Shown here piece after piece: positions 23,601 to 32,135 of a stretch of 64,000 nucleotides of DNA. This DNA comes from Planktophila turicensis (lineage in GTDB: Bacteria > Actinomycetota > Actinomycetes > Nanopelagicales > Nanopelagicaceae). How positions within the stretch are numbered: the first letter of the stretch is position 1; each line of letters begins with the position of its first letter. The stretch lies in NCBI GenBank assembly GCA_965234405.1, contig OZ248346.1. One strand, written 5' to 3'. The position numbers and the translations under genes were made by a program. The notes beneath the pieces were generated by a model, which searched no databases, had not been told where the DNA came from, and worked only from the letters and a program-made list of their open reading frames with translations.

Positions 23601-25388
23601 ATTAACGAAATCAACAATCCTCCAATCATCCCTGCTGCGACAGCCGGAAACCTCACCAATTTGATTGCAGAACGAGCATGGTTTGAGCCAGATCGCGTCA
23701 CCATGTCACGTCCTCTTGGAGATGGGTGGCAGCCACTGACTGCACGACAAGTTGAAGAAGAAATCCGCGCAACTGCCAAAGGTCTCGTTGCTGCTGGAAT
23801 TCAAATTGGCGATCGTGTCGCAATCATGGCGCGCACTCGATATGAATGGACGATTCTAGATTTTGCAATTTGGTACGCCGGTGGATGTGTTGTTCCGATT
23901 TATGAAACATCTTCTGCTGAACAAGTTGACTGGATCCTCAATGACTCAGGTTCTGTTGGATTAATCGTCGAAACTCCAACGCATCGCGAACTTGTAACTC
24001 CTGTTCTTCCTGGACATACAAAGCATGTTTGGGTCATGACAGAAGATGTACTCGCTATCTTGAAGGATGCTGGTTCTAATATCTCTGATGAAGAGATTGA
24101 ACGCCGCAGAAATGCTCTCGTTCCTGCAAGTCTCGCCACTTTGATTTACACATCAGGTACAACTGGGCGTCCAAAGGGCGTACAACTCACACATTCAAAT
24201 TTTCTCTCAGAGTGTGGCAACGTTGTTGAAGGCGCAAGCGATCTCTTCCTTAAGCCTGGTGGATCTACTCTCCTCTTCCTTCCAGTAGCGCACGTCTTCG
24301 GACGCATGGTGCAGATTGGTGCAATCCATGCAGGACTTCACCTCGCGCATTGCAGCGACCCAGTTGGTCGCCTGCAGCCAGATCTCGCTTCATTTAAGCC
24401 TTCATTCGTTCTTGCCGTTCCTCGCATCTTCGAAAAGATCTACAACGGCGCTGAAGCTAAGGCAGAAGCTGCTGGCAAGGGAAAGATCTTTAGAAAGGCT
24501 GCTGAAGTCGCTATTGCCTATAGCGAATCGAAAGATAAGCGCGGATTCAATCCACTACTTACTCTCAAGCACGGCCTCTTCGACAAGTTGGTCTACTCAA
24601 AGATTCGCGCAGCAATGGGCGGTTCTGTTGAAGCAGCTATTTCAGGTGGAGCACCACTTGGAACACGTCTAGGTCACTTCTATCGTGGCGCAGGAATCAC
24701 AATTCTTGAAGGTTATGGATTAACTGAGACAACAGCAGGTGCAACGCTTAACCTCACAAAGAAGATTCGCGTGGGTTCAGTTGGCCGACCAATCCCTGGT
24801 ACTTCAATCAAGATTGCCGATGACGGCGAAGTTATGATCAAAGGTCCAATTGTCATGCGCGGTTACTGGCAGAACGATGCTGCTAACCAAGAAGTATTTG
24901 ATGGCGAATGGTTTAAATCTGGAGACCTAGGTCGTCTGGATGATGAGGGATATCTCTACATCACGGGACGAAAGAAGGAACTCATCGTTACAGCGGGTGG
25001 AAAGAACGTCGCACCTGCGGTTCTTGAAGATCGCCTACGCGCGCATCCGCTGGTCAGCCAGTGCATGGTCGTTGGAGATAACCAGCCATTTATTGCATCC
25101 CTCATCACTATCGATCAGGACATGCTCAAAGGGTGGATTGCTTCTAACAATAAGGCCGGAGCCACAATTGATACTTTGGTAAATGATCCAGACCTCATTG
25201 CGGTTATTCAAACTGCAGTAGATGAAGCCAATAAGGCAGTGTCGAAAGCGGAATCTATTCGTAAGTTTACGATTCTTGCCAAGGACTTCACTATCGCTGG
25301 TGGCGAGCTCACAGCAAAGCTATCTCTTAAGCGTCACGTCATCGCTGAGAAGTACTCAGCTGAAATCACAGCGCTCTTTACTAAGTAA
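23601..25388 (+). CDS. Long-chain fatty-acid-CoA ligase (FadD15-like AMP-dependent synthetase)
   Basis: Activates fatty acids to acyl-CoA through an acyl-AMP. The sequence closely resembles mycobacterial FadD15 as I recall it. It has the P-loop TLIYTSGTTGRPKGVQLTHS, the FLPVAHVFGRM region, AAISGGAPLG, ILEGYGLTET, SGDLGRLDDEGYLYITGRKKE and the catalytic lysine near the end (GELTAKLSLKR). The start is uncertain: no ATG, GTG or TTG precedes the TTG at 23661, yet the in-frame codons upstream read NEINNPPIIPAATAGNLTNL, as expected for the family. An ATT at 23601 with a leaderless -10 is proposed, giving 595 residues. It leads into the two-component genes. Confidence 0.87.
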   Translation: MNEINNPPIIPAATAGNLTNLIAERAWFEPDRVTMSRPLGDGWQPLTARQVEEEIRATAKGLVAAGIQIGDRVAIMARTRYEWTILDFAIWYAGGCVVPIYETSSAEQVDWILNDSGSVGLIVETPTHRELVTPVLPGHTKHVWVMTEDVLAILKDAGSNISDEEIERRRNALVPASLATLIYTSGTTGRPKGVQLTHSNFLSECGNVVEGASDLFLKPGGSTLLFLPVAHVFGRMVQIGAIHAGLHLAHCSDPVGRLQPDLASFKPSFVLAVPRIFEKIYNGAEAKAEAAGKGKIFRKAAEVAIAYSESKDKRGFNPLLTLKHGLFDKLVYSKIRAAMGGSVEAAISGGAPLGTRLGHFYRGAGITILEGYGLTETTAGATLNLTKKIRVGSVGRPIPGTSIKIADDGEVMIKGPIVMRGYWQNDAANQEVFDGEWFKSGDLGRLDDEGYLYITGRKKELIVTAGGKNVAPAVLEDRLRAHPLVSQCMVVGDNQPFIASLITIDQDMLKGWIASNNKAGATIDTLVNDPDLIAVIQTAVDEANKAVSKAESIRKFTILAKDFTIAGGELTAKLSLKRHVIAEKYSAEITALFTK

Positions 25389-25961
25389 ATGGAACTCCCG
25401 TCACCCGAGAGACTTCGGGTTGCACGGGAGCTCCATGATGGGATTGCGCAAGATTTAGTTGGAGTGGGTTACTCACTCGACCTTCTGCTAGCCGATCCAT
25501 CTCTTTCGACCAATTCACGTCAGGAAATCCGACGTACTCGTCTTTCCATAGACGCACTCATTACAAAGGTTCGCCGGGAAATTCTGAACCTGCGCACCAG
25601 CACTTCGCATTCCTTTAGCAGTGAAGTTAAACGACTCCTCAGCGAATTAGCGCCCTCCCACGAGGTAGCGCTCTCTATCGAAGAGATAGACCTCGATGAA
25701 GCATTAACTACCCAACTTCTGCTGATTACTAAGGAAATCCTACGTAACTCCATCGCTCACTCTGGGGCTACCCACATTGGAATAAGCCTCTATCCCGTCA
25801 ACAATCGAACCTGTCTTGAGGTGATCGATGATGGGATTGGAGGGGCGCACGTGAAAGATGGACACTTTGGTATTTCTGGAATTATTGAACGAGTACATGC
25901 CATGAATGGAAGTATCACAATCGAAAGTATTGATGGGACTCGTGTAGCGATCTTGGTTTGA
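25389..25961 (+). CDS. Sensor-domain-less histidine kinase (NarL/DesK type)
   Basis: A 190-residue cytoplasmic kinase consisting only of a HisKA_3 dimerisation domain and a HATPase domain. The phospho-accepting His16 is in RELHDGIAQDL, the N box is KEILRNSIAHSGAT, and the G box is DDGIGG followed by GHFGISGIIERV. There is no membrane or input domain, so the signal must come from a partner or from metabolite binding. It starts at the base after the ligase stop and overlaps the response regulator start by 4 bases, so ligase, kinase and regulator form one unit. Confidence 0.88.
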   Translation: MELPSPERLRVARELHDGIAQDLVGVGYSLDLLLADPSLSTNSRQEIRRTRLSIDALITKVRREILNLRTSTSHSFSSEVKRLLSELAPSHEVALSIEEIDLDEALTTQLLLITKEILRNSIAHSGATHIGISLYPVNNRTCLEVIDDGIGGAHVKDGHFGISGIIERVHAMNGSITIESIDGTRVAILV

Positions 25962-26578
25962 GCGACCCATTAGTTGCGCTCATTGTTGATGACCATGCCA
26001 TGGTTCGTGAAGGGCTACGTCGAGCCCTGGAAACACGACAGAGCTTCTCAATTTACGAAGCTTCTTCAATCAACGAAGCTCGCGCCCAGATTGCAAGAGT
26101 AAATCCAAACTTGCTGATACTCGATATCAATCTTCCCGATGGTAGTGGCTTGGAAATTGCACAATGGGTGCGTTCACTTTCGTGGACAGTTGCGATTGTC
26201 ATTCTTACCTTGAATGAAAAGGATGAATTCGTCATTGCAGCCATGAAAGCTGGGGCCAGCGCATTCGTGAATAAATCGGCGCCACTTGCAGACTTCCTTG
26301 CCGCGGTAGATCACGCGCTCTCATCGCCTGGCACTTTCTCCGCACAAGATCTTGCTGGGGCTCTTAACCGCAAGAATGAAACTTTTGGTCTGTCGCAACG
26401 GGAACTACAAATTCTTGGAACTTTACATATGGGCCAACCGCTAAAGGAGTTGTCAGCCTCTTTATTCATTTCAGAATCAACACTGAAGACCCACCTCAAT
26501 ACAATCTATAGAAAGTTAGAGGTCAGTAATCGAACTCAAGCTGTGAAGAAGGCGCAACAATCAGGGTTGAGTGAGTAA
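25958..26578 (+). CDS. LuxR/NarL family response regulator
   Basis: A 206-residue regulator. Residues 1-125 are a receiver with acidic residues in IVDDHAMVREG, phospho-acceptor Asp56 (LILDINLPDGSG) and the conserved Lys in FVNKSAP. Residues 140-205 are a LuxR helix-turn-helix (LSQRELQILGTL, STLKTHLNTIYRKL). The TTG start overlaps the kinase stop. Its targets are unknown; its gene neighbour suggests acyl-CoA or lipid metabolism. The 3' end overlaps the convergent glycosyltransferase by 18 bases. Confidence 0.9.
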   Translation: MSDPLVALIVDDHAMVREGLRRALETRQSFSIYEASSINEARAQIARVNPNLLILDINLPDGSGLEIAQWVRSLSWTVAIVILTLNEKDEFVIAAMKAGASAFVNKSAPLADFLAAVDHALSSPGTFSAQDLAGALNRKNETFGLSQRELQILGTLHMGQPLKELSASLFISESTLKTHLNTIYRKLEVSNRTQAVKKAQQSGLSE

Positions 26579-27709
26579 CTGGGCAAATTTCTTTGACCAA
26601 ATTTCCCAGCGCCATTCATCAATAATCCATTGGCGACCACGTGCACCCATCTGGCTTGCGCGTTCTGGATTCTTCAAAAGAATAATCACTGCTTCAGCTA
26701 CTGCTTGCGCTGACGTTCCATCAACTGCAAATCCGGTCTCACCTTCAAGAACTGCATCTGGTGCTCCCCCAGATTTCCCACCGACTACCGCAAGACCACA
26801 CGCGCTGGCTTCTAAGTAAACGATGCCAAGACCTTCAACCTCAAGACCCGCAAGACGAGAGCGTGAAGGCATTGCAAAAATATCTCCTACACAGATGTAA
26901 CGAGGAAGTTCGGCATACTGAATTCGTCCAATAAAGGTAATTGCATCGCTAACCTTTAATTCAGCTGCGCGCTTTACTAAATAATCCTTATATGGACCTT
27001 CGCCTATGAAAAGTAAATGCGCATCCGGAACCTGCGACAGGATCTGTGGCATTGATTCAACGAGTGCGTCCTGTCCCTTGCGATGGACCAAACGCCCAAC
27101 AGAGACGATTACCTTCTTCTCTGAAAGTCCTAGCTCGGCTCGTAGCGTTTGTGCATCAGCGCGAGGTGCGAAGTGATCTGTATCGATTCCGGGTGCGATC
27201 TTCACCATTGCATTCGCTGCGCTATCTGTGAGCGCACGGGAAATCTGCGAACGTGTGAAATCACCAAGGTATGTCAGATTATCTACGCCACTTCCAATGC
27301 GCCGCATGGCCCAAGAAAATGGCCAAAGCTTTGCCCACCAGACTTCATGTCCGTGAGTAAGTGAAATGATTCGTTTTGCACCTGCGCGACGTAGCCCCTG
27401 AGATAGCAGCCCTAATGGCGCTGCTGCCCCAAAGAAAACCGTGCTGATTGATTCACGACGGAGAATCTTTCTGACAGCACTTGCTACACGTGGAGTAGGT
27501 AAAAGAACCTTAGATTTGTCGCGAATAACGAGTACTCCGTAATTCTCCATCCACGCTCTATCAAAGGCAGCAGAGTCTGGTTGCGAAGACGTGTAAACGA
27601 CGACCGAGTGCTTGGGAAGGCGTTCGATTAGACCAATAACAAATGTTTCAATTCCACCTGCGCGTGGGCCGAAATCATTTGTGATGCAGAGAATCTTTGA
27701 GTCACTCAT
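26561..27709 (-). CDS. GT4-family glycosyltransferase (PimB-like)
   Basis: A 382-residue GT-B fold enzyme. The N-terminal ITNDFGPRAGGIETFV, the middle LTHGHEVWWAKLWP, VSVGRLVHRKGQDAL and the nucleotide-sugar ExxxxxxxE segment EGLGIVYLEASACGLAVV resemble the GDP-mannose-dependent mannosyltransferase PimB of phosphatidylinositol mannoside synthesis. The ino1 gene at 17979 would supply inositol for the same lipids. The acceptor is inferred from similarity only. Its start overlaps the NlpC/P60 stop by one base (TAATG). Confidence 0.85.
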   Translation of the reverse strand: MSDSKILCITNDFGPRAGGIETFVIGLIERLPKHSVVVYTSSQPDSAAFDRAWMENYGVLVIRDKSKVLLPTPRVASAVRKILRRESISTVFFGAAAPLGLLSQGLRRAGAKRIISLTHGHEVWWAKLWPFSWAMRRIGSGVDNLTYLGDFTRSQISRALTDSAANAMVKIAPGIDTDHFAPRADAQTLRAELGLSEKKVIVSVGRLVHRKGQDALVESMPQILSQVPDAHLLFIGEGPYKDYLVKRAAELKVSDAITFIGRIQYAELPRYICVGDIFAMPSRSRLAGLEVEGLGIVYLEASACGLAVVGGKSGGAPDAVLEGETGFAVDGTSAQAVAEAVIILLKNPERASQMGARGRQWIIDEWRWEIWSKKFAQLLTQP

Positions 27710-28722
27710 TAGAAACGGCGGACTGCAACCAAAGGTTTACGTCCAAGTGAATTCGACTCAGCCACTTTCACGCGTGAGCCCGAACGTGGTGCATGAACCA
27801 TGCGACCGCCACCGAGATAAATTCCTACGTGAGATACAGGACGGCCGAAGAAGAGGAGGTCGCCAGGCTTCTTTTGTCCGAAGGGTATTGATTTACCCAT
27901 TCTTGATTGAGCAGCTGATGAGTGAGGAAGTGAAACTCCGGCCGACTGGAAGGCACGCATCGTCAAACCAGAGCAATCCCACGTAGTCAGACCTGCTGCA
28001 CCAAAGACATAGCGATCACCGATCTGCTTCAGCGCATATTTGAGTGCAATACCACTGCGACCTGAAACCCCGGCGGCAGCTTTTGCCGCAACTAGTGAAG
28101 ATGCCTGGTCTGCATTCTCACGATCTTCTGCCAACTTAGCGAGCCGTTCGCGATCTTCTTTCTTTAGTTTAGATAGCAAGAGCTCTGCTTGAGCCAACTT
28201 TCGTTGCGCAAAGGCGCTTCGTTCGGCCAATTTTGTCTGCAATACCTTCACTTGAGCCAAGCGGTCGCTGACAGTTAATGAGGTCGCATTAAGCTGTTGT
28301 TCTGCAGATTGGAATTTGCGAAGTTGCGTTGATTTACGACGAGTGATCGCTTCGAGAGAACCGGCTGATGAAAGATAGAGCGCAGGATCTGATGAGAAGA
28401 GAAGTTCTAGGCTTTGGCTCAAAGTTCCTGACTTGTATTGATTGACAGCGATAACTCCAAGAGTTTTTGAAATCGCATCAACAGTCTTTCCTTGAATCGC
28501 TGCTTGAGCTTGGATTCCTGCCAAGCTGCGCGTGAGAGCTGCGAGCTTAACCTTGGCTTCCTGCGCACCTTCAGCAGCTTCAGTGGCATCTTCTTCAAGT
28601 CGATTTACTTGCGCTTGTACCTGCGCCAAAGTTTGCGCAGCATTGGCACCAGTCGAAGGGAAAATCGAGAGGAGAAAAACCGCGCATGCAACCGCAGCGC
28701 CAGCACTCATAGCTTTTCTCAT
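27709..28722 (-). CDS. Secreted NlpC/P60 (C40) peptidoglycan peptidase
   Basis: A 337-residue exported cell-wall hydrolase. Residues 1-28 are a signal peptide (ending GANA-A). Residues 30-215 form a long Ala/Gln/Lys-rich coiled coil (ALTRSLAGIQAQAAI and similar). Residues 225-337 are the NlpC/P60 domain, with catalytic Cys in WDCSGLTMRAF, His in SHVGIYLGGG and the third residue near MVHAP. This RipA/CwlO-like layout fits cell-separation endopeptidases, where the coiled coil couples to FtsEX. It heads a two-gene operon with the glycosyltransferase. Confidence 0.92.
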   Translation of the reverse strand: MRKAMSAGAAVACAVFLLSIFPSTGANAAQTLAQVQAQVNRLEEDATEAAEGAQEAKVKLAALTRSLAGIQAQAAIQGKTVDAISKTLGVIAVNQYKSGTLSQSLELLFSSDPALYLSSAGSLEAITRRKSTQLRKFQSAEQQLNATSLTVSDRLAQVKVLQTKLAERSAFAQRKLAQAELLLSKLKKEDRERLAKLAEDRENADQASSLVAAKAAAGVSGRSGIALKYALKQIGDRYVFGAAGLTTWDCSGLTMRAFQSAGVSLPHSSAAQSRMGKSIPFGQKKPGDLLFFGRPVSHVGIYLGGGRMVHAPRSGSRVKVAESNSLGRKPLVAVRRF

Positions 28723-28728
28723 GTTGAA

Positions 28729-28734
28729 AGGCTA
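28729..28734 (-). promoter_or_regulatory. -10 element of a predicted leaderless NlpC/P60 promoter
   Basis: TAGCCT (minus strand) ends 6 bases before the ATG at 28722. Confidence 0.5.
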
Positions 28735-28801
28735 ACGCTCCTAGTAATGAACTTTCAATTTTAAGCGGGAGATTTTCCTGATAAATGGGTGAGAAAGTGA
28801 A

Positions 28802-28807
28802 TATTCT
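28802..28807 (+). promoter_or_regulatory. -10 element of a predicted leaderless RibD-C promoter
   Basis: TATTCT ends 7 bases before the ATG at 28815. This favours that start over the in-frame ATG at 28785. Confidence 0.45.
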
Positions 28808-28814
28808 TACCTTT

Positions 28815-29306
28815 ATGACGGTCACAGTAACTCTCGTAGTCGGAAGTGATGGATCTACCACAAAGGATGGCAGCTCCGCAGGTGTAACCACTGCAGCTGA
28901 TCGCTCAGAGTTCTTAGCGCGACGTCGCACAGCTGATTGCATTCTTATCGGAGGCAATACTGCACGTACAGAGCCCTATCACCGCACACCAGTGCCTGTA
29001 GTAGTTATTTCACGCTCTTTGATTAACCCTTTAGCCGATAATCGCCTGGCGCATTGTTGGAATCTCTCCCCCGAGAAAGCGCTAGATCGAGCGATTAAAA
29101 CATTCGGCCCCAACGTTCATATTGAAGCGGGCGTTGCAATCATCACAGAATTAATCAGCGCAGGACGTATCGACGCTCTTGAACTCAGTATTACATCCGT
29201 TACCGGTGGAGAAGATTTTATTGATATCGAAAAACTAATTGGACACTTCTCGCAGCGTAGCGAAGTAACGAAAACAGATACGCGCTTTATTTCTGCACGA
29301 AAATAA
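28815..29306 (+). CDS. RibD C-terminal / dihydrofolate-reductase-like protein
   Basis: A 163-residue protein that resembles the reductase domain of RibD, normally an NADPH-dependent step of riboflavin synthesis, without the deaminase half. Visible family features are LVVGSDGSTTKDG, DRSEFLARRRTADCILIGGNTARTEP (the dinucleotide site) and IEAGVAIITELISAGRID. Stand-alone copies may have other reductase roles, and at 163 residues it is short for the domain. Its TAA abuts the TTA of the convergent EamA gene. Confidence 0.78.
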   Translation: MTVTVTLVVGSDGSTTKDGSSAGVTTAADRSEFLARRRTADCILIGGNTARTEPYHRTPVPVVVISRSLINPLADNRLAHCWNLSPEKALDRAIKTFGPNVHIEAGVAIITELISAGRIDALELSITSVTGGEDFIDIEKLIGHFSQRSEVTKTDTRFISARK

Positions 29307-30149
29307 TTAAAAGGCGGAAATTAGCGCTACACCGATTACAGCAAAGAAGATTCCAACATATTGCACTTTATGTAATCTTTCGTGGAGAAATTTGTAAGCC
29401 AATAACGCAGTAGCGATTGGGTAGAGCGAACCTAAGACCATGGCAAGTGAGACAAGGCCCTTTGTCGTTGCAACGCCAAGAAGCAAATTAGCTGCGAAGT
29501 CTGCGACACCGATAAAGATAAGAATGGGAAGTTCGGCTTTTCCTAGCCCGCCGATATGTCTAAATCGAATAAAGATCGCAATGCCGATAAGAAGAGTGGT
29601 GGCGCGCATTGTCGTCATGGTCATCAAGGCGCTGCTCTGCGATCCGATTGCCATAAAGACAAGGGCTAGGCCAAAGAAGACCGCAGCAGATAAAGCGAGG
29701 AGAACTGGCTTAAGCGGAAGACCTTGCGAAACTTCTGGTCCACTTGCAAGAAAGCCACCAAGAAGTGCAGCGACAACTCCGATACTGACGATTGTAGAAA
29801 GTTGATCACCTTTAATGACAATTGCGTAAGCCAAGGGAATCAGCGCACCAAGTGAGCTAATTGGTGAAACAACACCCATTCTCCCTGTAGAGAGTGCGGC
29901 GTAGAGACTAATCAGACCGGCGTACCCACACAGACCTGCAAGTGCTCCTGCAAGAAGGTAGCCATCACTTCCGAGTGCTTGCGCATTCCAGGATGCACTC
30001 ACAATGACAAGAAAGAGACCGGTAATAAATCCAATCGCCTGACTGGTTGCAAGAACTGCAATGGCTGGGAATCGTTTACTGAGTTTTCCAGCGTGATAAT
30101 CGGCGCTTCCCCACAACGCGCTAGAAAGTAGCGCTAGAAGGCTTGCCAT
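29307..30149 (-). CDS. EamA/DMT superfamily transporter
   Basis: A 280-residue membrane protein with about ten short TM helices in two repeats, typical of the drug/metabolite transporter superfamily. The N-terminal LLSSALWGSADYHAGKL and the second-repeat end AYKFLHERLHKVQYVGIFFAVIGVALI fit EamA proteins. The substrate is unknown. The ATG at 30149 is chosen for its leaderless promoter and because it begins at the first helix. Confidence 0.83.
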   Translation of the reverse strand: MASLLALLSSALWGSADYHAGKLSKRFPAIAVLATSQAIGFITGLFLVIVSASWNAQALGSDGYLLAGALAGLCGYAGLISLYAALSTGRMGVVSPISSLGALIPLAYAIVIKGDQLSTIVSIGVVAALLGGFLASGPEVSQGLPLKPVLLALSAAVFFGLALVFMAIGSQSSALMTMTTMRATTLLIGIAIFIRFRHIGGLGKAELPILIFIGVADFAANLLLGVATTKGLVSLAMVLGSLYPIATALLAYKFLHERLHKVQYVGIFFAVIGVALISAF

Positions 30150-30156
30150 GGAGAGG

Positions 30157-30162
30157 ACTCTA
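30157..30162 (-). promoter_or_regulatory. -10 element of a predicted leaderless EamA promoter
   Basis: TAGAGT (minus strand) ends 7 bases before the ATG at 30149. Confidence 0.45.
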
Positions 30163-30207
30163 CAGGGCAAGACCATCAGCCTCCCATGCAAAGCACACCT
30201 TGAACTT

Positions 30208-30213
30208 TAGAAT
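30208..30213 (+). promoter_or_regulatory. -10 element of a predicted leaderless DUF3000 promoter
   Basis: TAGAAT ends 6 bases before the GTG at 30220. Confidence 0.5.
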
Positions 30214-30219
30214 TAACCA

Positions 30220-30804
30220 GTGAAATCGACATTTACTTTTGAAGAGATGATCGACCTTCTTCGTACCTTTACCCCAAGAAATGAAATCATTCTGGAAGAA
30301 GTGCCTGCTCCTCAAAAGCTTGCGGCTTATTCCTTTGCATTCACCGCAGATATCTCAAATGGCTCACTCGGAGATGCAGAAGATGAGGTTGCCTCTGGAC
30401 GTTTCGTCATTTTGCACGAACCCGGTGGGCAAGACACTTGGGAAGGCGATTTCCGCTGCGTCACCTTTATGCGCGCCGATGTAGATAGCGAGATGCAAGA
30501 AGATCCACTGCTTCCAGAAGTAGGTTGGAATTGGCTTCTTGATTCACTCAATGCAACGGGTGCTTCTTACAACGCACCGAGCGGCACAGTTACTCGCGTA
30601 TCCAGTGCATCCTTTGGAAAACTTTCACCACGTAATGACGAATCCGAAATTGAAATTCGTGCCTCTTGGTCTCCGGTAATCACATCTCCTGACGACATGT
30701 TCGCTCACGTGCAGGCGTGGTGCAATCTTATTACCGAAGTCGCAGGACTTCCACCCGTTCCTGAAGGCGTTTCAACTATTGCATCAGCTCGACGTCGTGT
30801 CTGA
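30220..30804 (+). CDS. DUF3000 domain-containing protein
   Basis: A 194-residue soluble protein of the actinobacterial DUF3000 family, commonly found just upstream of the RNase D gene as here. Family features are FVILHEPGGQDTWEGDFRCVTFMRADVD, GWNWLLDSL, then TVTRVSSASFG, EIEIRASWSP and FAHVQAWCNLI. Its function is unknown. It overlaps the start of the RNase D gene, so the two are translationally coupled. Confidence 0.88.
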   Translation: MKSTFTFEEMIDLLRTFTPRNEIILEEVPAPQKLAAYSFAFTADISNGSLGDAEDEVASGRFVILHEPGGQDTWEGDFRCVTFMRADVDSEMQEDPLLPEVGWNWLLDSLNATGASYNAPSGTVTRVSSASFGKLSPRNDESEIEIRASWSPVITSPDDMFAHVQAWCNLITEVAGLPPVPEGVSTIASARRRV

Positions 30805-32080
30805 AGTAGAAGAGCTTCCCACCGCAATCCCTTTGCTACATCCAGCAGAGGGAGTTCCCGCGATTATCGACACCGAGGAAGCATTCGATGCAGCTCTTGC
30901 ACAGTTAGCTTCAGGCACTGGCCCTTATGCATTCGATGCAGAACGTGCATCTGGATATAAATACAGCGCCCGTGCATATCTGATTCAGATCAAACGTACT
31001 GGTGGCGGGTTGCACCTCATCGATCCGATTCCATTCGGGCCAGGACATCGTTGCTTTACTGCACTTAACGCACTTATCCAAGACGTTGAAGTCATCTTGC
31101 ATGCAAGTACGCAAGACCTTCCCTGCCTTCGCGAAGTCGGCATATTTCCTAACATTCTCTTCGATACCGAACTCGGCGGTCGTATCGCAGGGCTTCCGCG
31201 CGTAGGTCTTGGTCCGCTCCTTGAAACGCTAATGGGCGTCTCGCTTGCAAAAGAACACTCTGCTGTTGATTGGTCGACGCGACCACTTCCTCACGATTGG
31301 CTTAATTACGCCGCTCTCGATGTAGAACTTCTTGTCGAGTTGCGCGACAAGGTTTACCAACTCTTGGTCGATGCCAAGAAATGGAAATGGGCTGAAGAAG
31401 ATTTCGCATCAATCATTGCAGCTCCACCGGCGCCACCGCGAGTAGATCCATGGCGCAGAACTTCTGGAATGCATAAGGTGAAGAAGCGCAATCACATGGC
31501 GGTAATCCGCGAAATCTGGCAGGCGCGTAATGAACTTGCACAAGAATTAGATGTATCGCCCAGCCGGCTTTTATCAGATTTAGCAATTACAGAAATTGCA
31601 CTTGCATCCGATAAAGGTCCGATAACCAATCGCAAACATCTTGAAAAAATTCTTAGGCCGCTGGGCTTGCGAGCGCGCTGGTTAGAAAATGCTGCAACAT
31701 GGATTAGCTGTATTACCGATGCCATTGCAATGCCAGAAGATCAATGGCCTGAAGCGCGTTCTAAAACTGATGCGATGCCACCGATTAAAATTTGGCGCGA
31801 GCGCTTTCCGGAAAAGTACGCACCTCTCACCCACGCGCGATTTAATTTGCAGGTACGGGCTGAGGAACTTTCCATTCCTCTTGAAAATATGATCTCCCCC
31901 GAACTGGTCCGCCGTATCTGTTGGCAGCCTCCGACCTCATCTGTGCACGAAGCCCTGCTCGCCATGGGAGCGCGCCGCTGGCAGGCTGAGATTGCCTCTC
32001 CCATCCTTGAACTGGCCCTCACGCAAACTGAGCCACTAGAAATACCTGAGCCTGAGGCGGAAGTCACGCCTGCAGAGTGA
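30797..32080 (+). CDS. rnd: Ribonuclease D-like 3'-5' exonuclease with HRDC domain
   Basis: A 427-residue DEDD-family exoribonuclease involved in stable-RNA 3' processing. The exonuclease residues are visible as YAFDAERASG (DxE), LHASTQDLPCL (Asp) and NYAALDVELLVELRD (YxxxD). An HRDC-type helical domain follows at about residues 225-305 (RNELAQELDVSPSRLLSD). The GTG at 30797 overlaps the DUF3000 stop by 8 bases; a TTG at 30779 is possible. It is closed by a strong inverted repeat. Confidence 0.9.
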   Translation: MSEVEELPTAIPLLHPAEGVPAIIDTEEAFDAALAQLASGTGPYAFDAERASGYKYSARAYLIQIKRTGGGLHLIDPIPFGPGHRCFTALNALIQDVEVILHASTQDLPCLREVGIFPNILFDTELGGRIAGLPRVGLGPLLETLMGVSLAKEHSAVDWSTRPLPHDWLNYAALDVELLVELRDKVYQLLVDAKKWKWAEEDFASIIAAPPAPPRVDPWRRTSGMHKVKKRNHMAVIREIWQARNELAQELDVSPSRLLSDLAITEIALASDKGPITNRKHLEKILRPLGLRARWLENAATWISCITDAIAMPEDQWPEARSKTDAMPPIKIWRERFPEKYAPLTHARFNLQVRAEELSIPLENMISPELVRRICWQPPTSSVHEALLAMGARRWQAEIASPILELALTQTEPLEIPEPEAEVTPAE

Positions 32081-32081
32081 C

Positions 32082-32111
32082 GAATTACGCAACATCGGAG
32101 TTGCGTAATTC
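32082..32111. repeat. Perfect 12-bp inverted repeat between rnd and ftr1
   Basis: GAATTACGCAAC and GTTGCGTAATTC flank a 6-base spacer. The hairpin begins next to the rnd stop codon and ends 12 bases before the ftr1 -10 hexamer. No T-run follows, so it is either a weak terminator or an operator for the iron permease gene. Confidence 0.7.
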
Positions 32112-32123
32112 CCTTAGCTCAAT

Positions 32124-32129
32124 TACTCT
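32124..32129 (+). promoter_or_regulatory. -10 element of a predicted leaderless ftr1 promoter
   Basis: TACTCT ends 6 bases before the ATG at 32136. Confidence 0.5.
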
Positions 32130-32135
32130 CAAGCC

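Noticed and set aside
28785..28814. Earlier ATG for the RibD-C protein
   Set aside because: It has no ribosome binding site and adds ten residues that do not belong to the family, whereas the ATG at 28815 fits the leaderless promoter rule.
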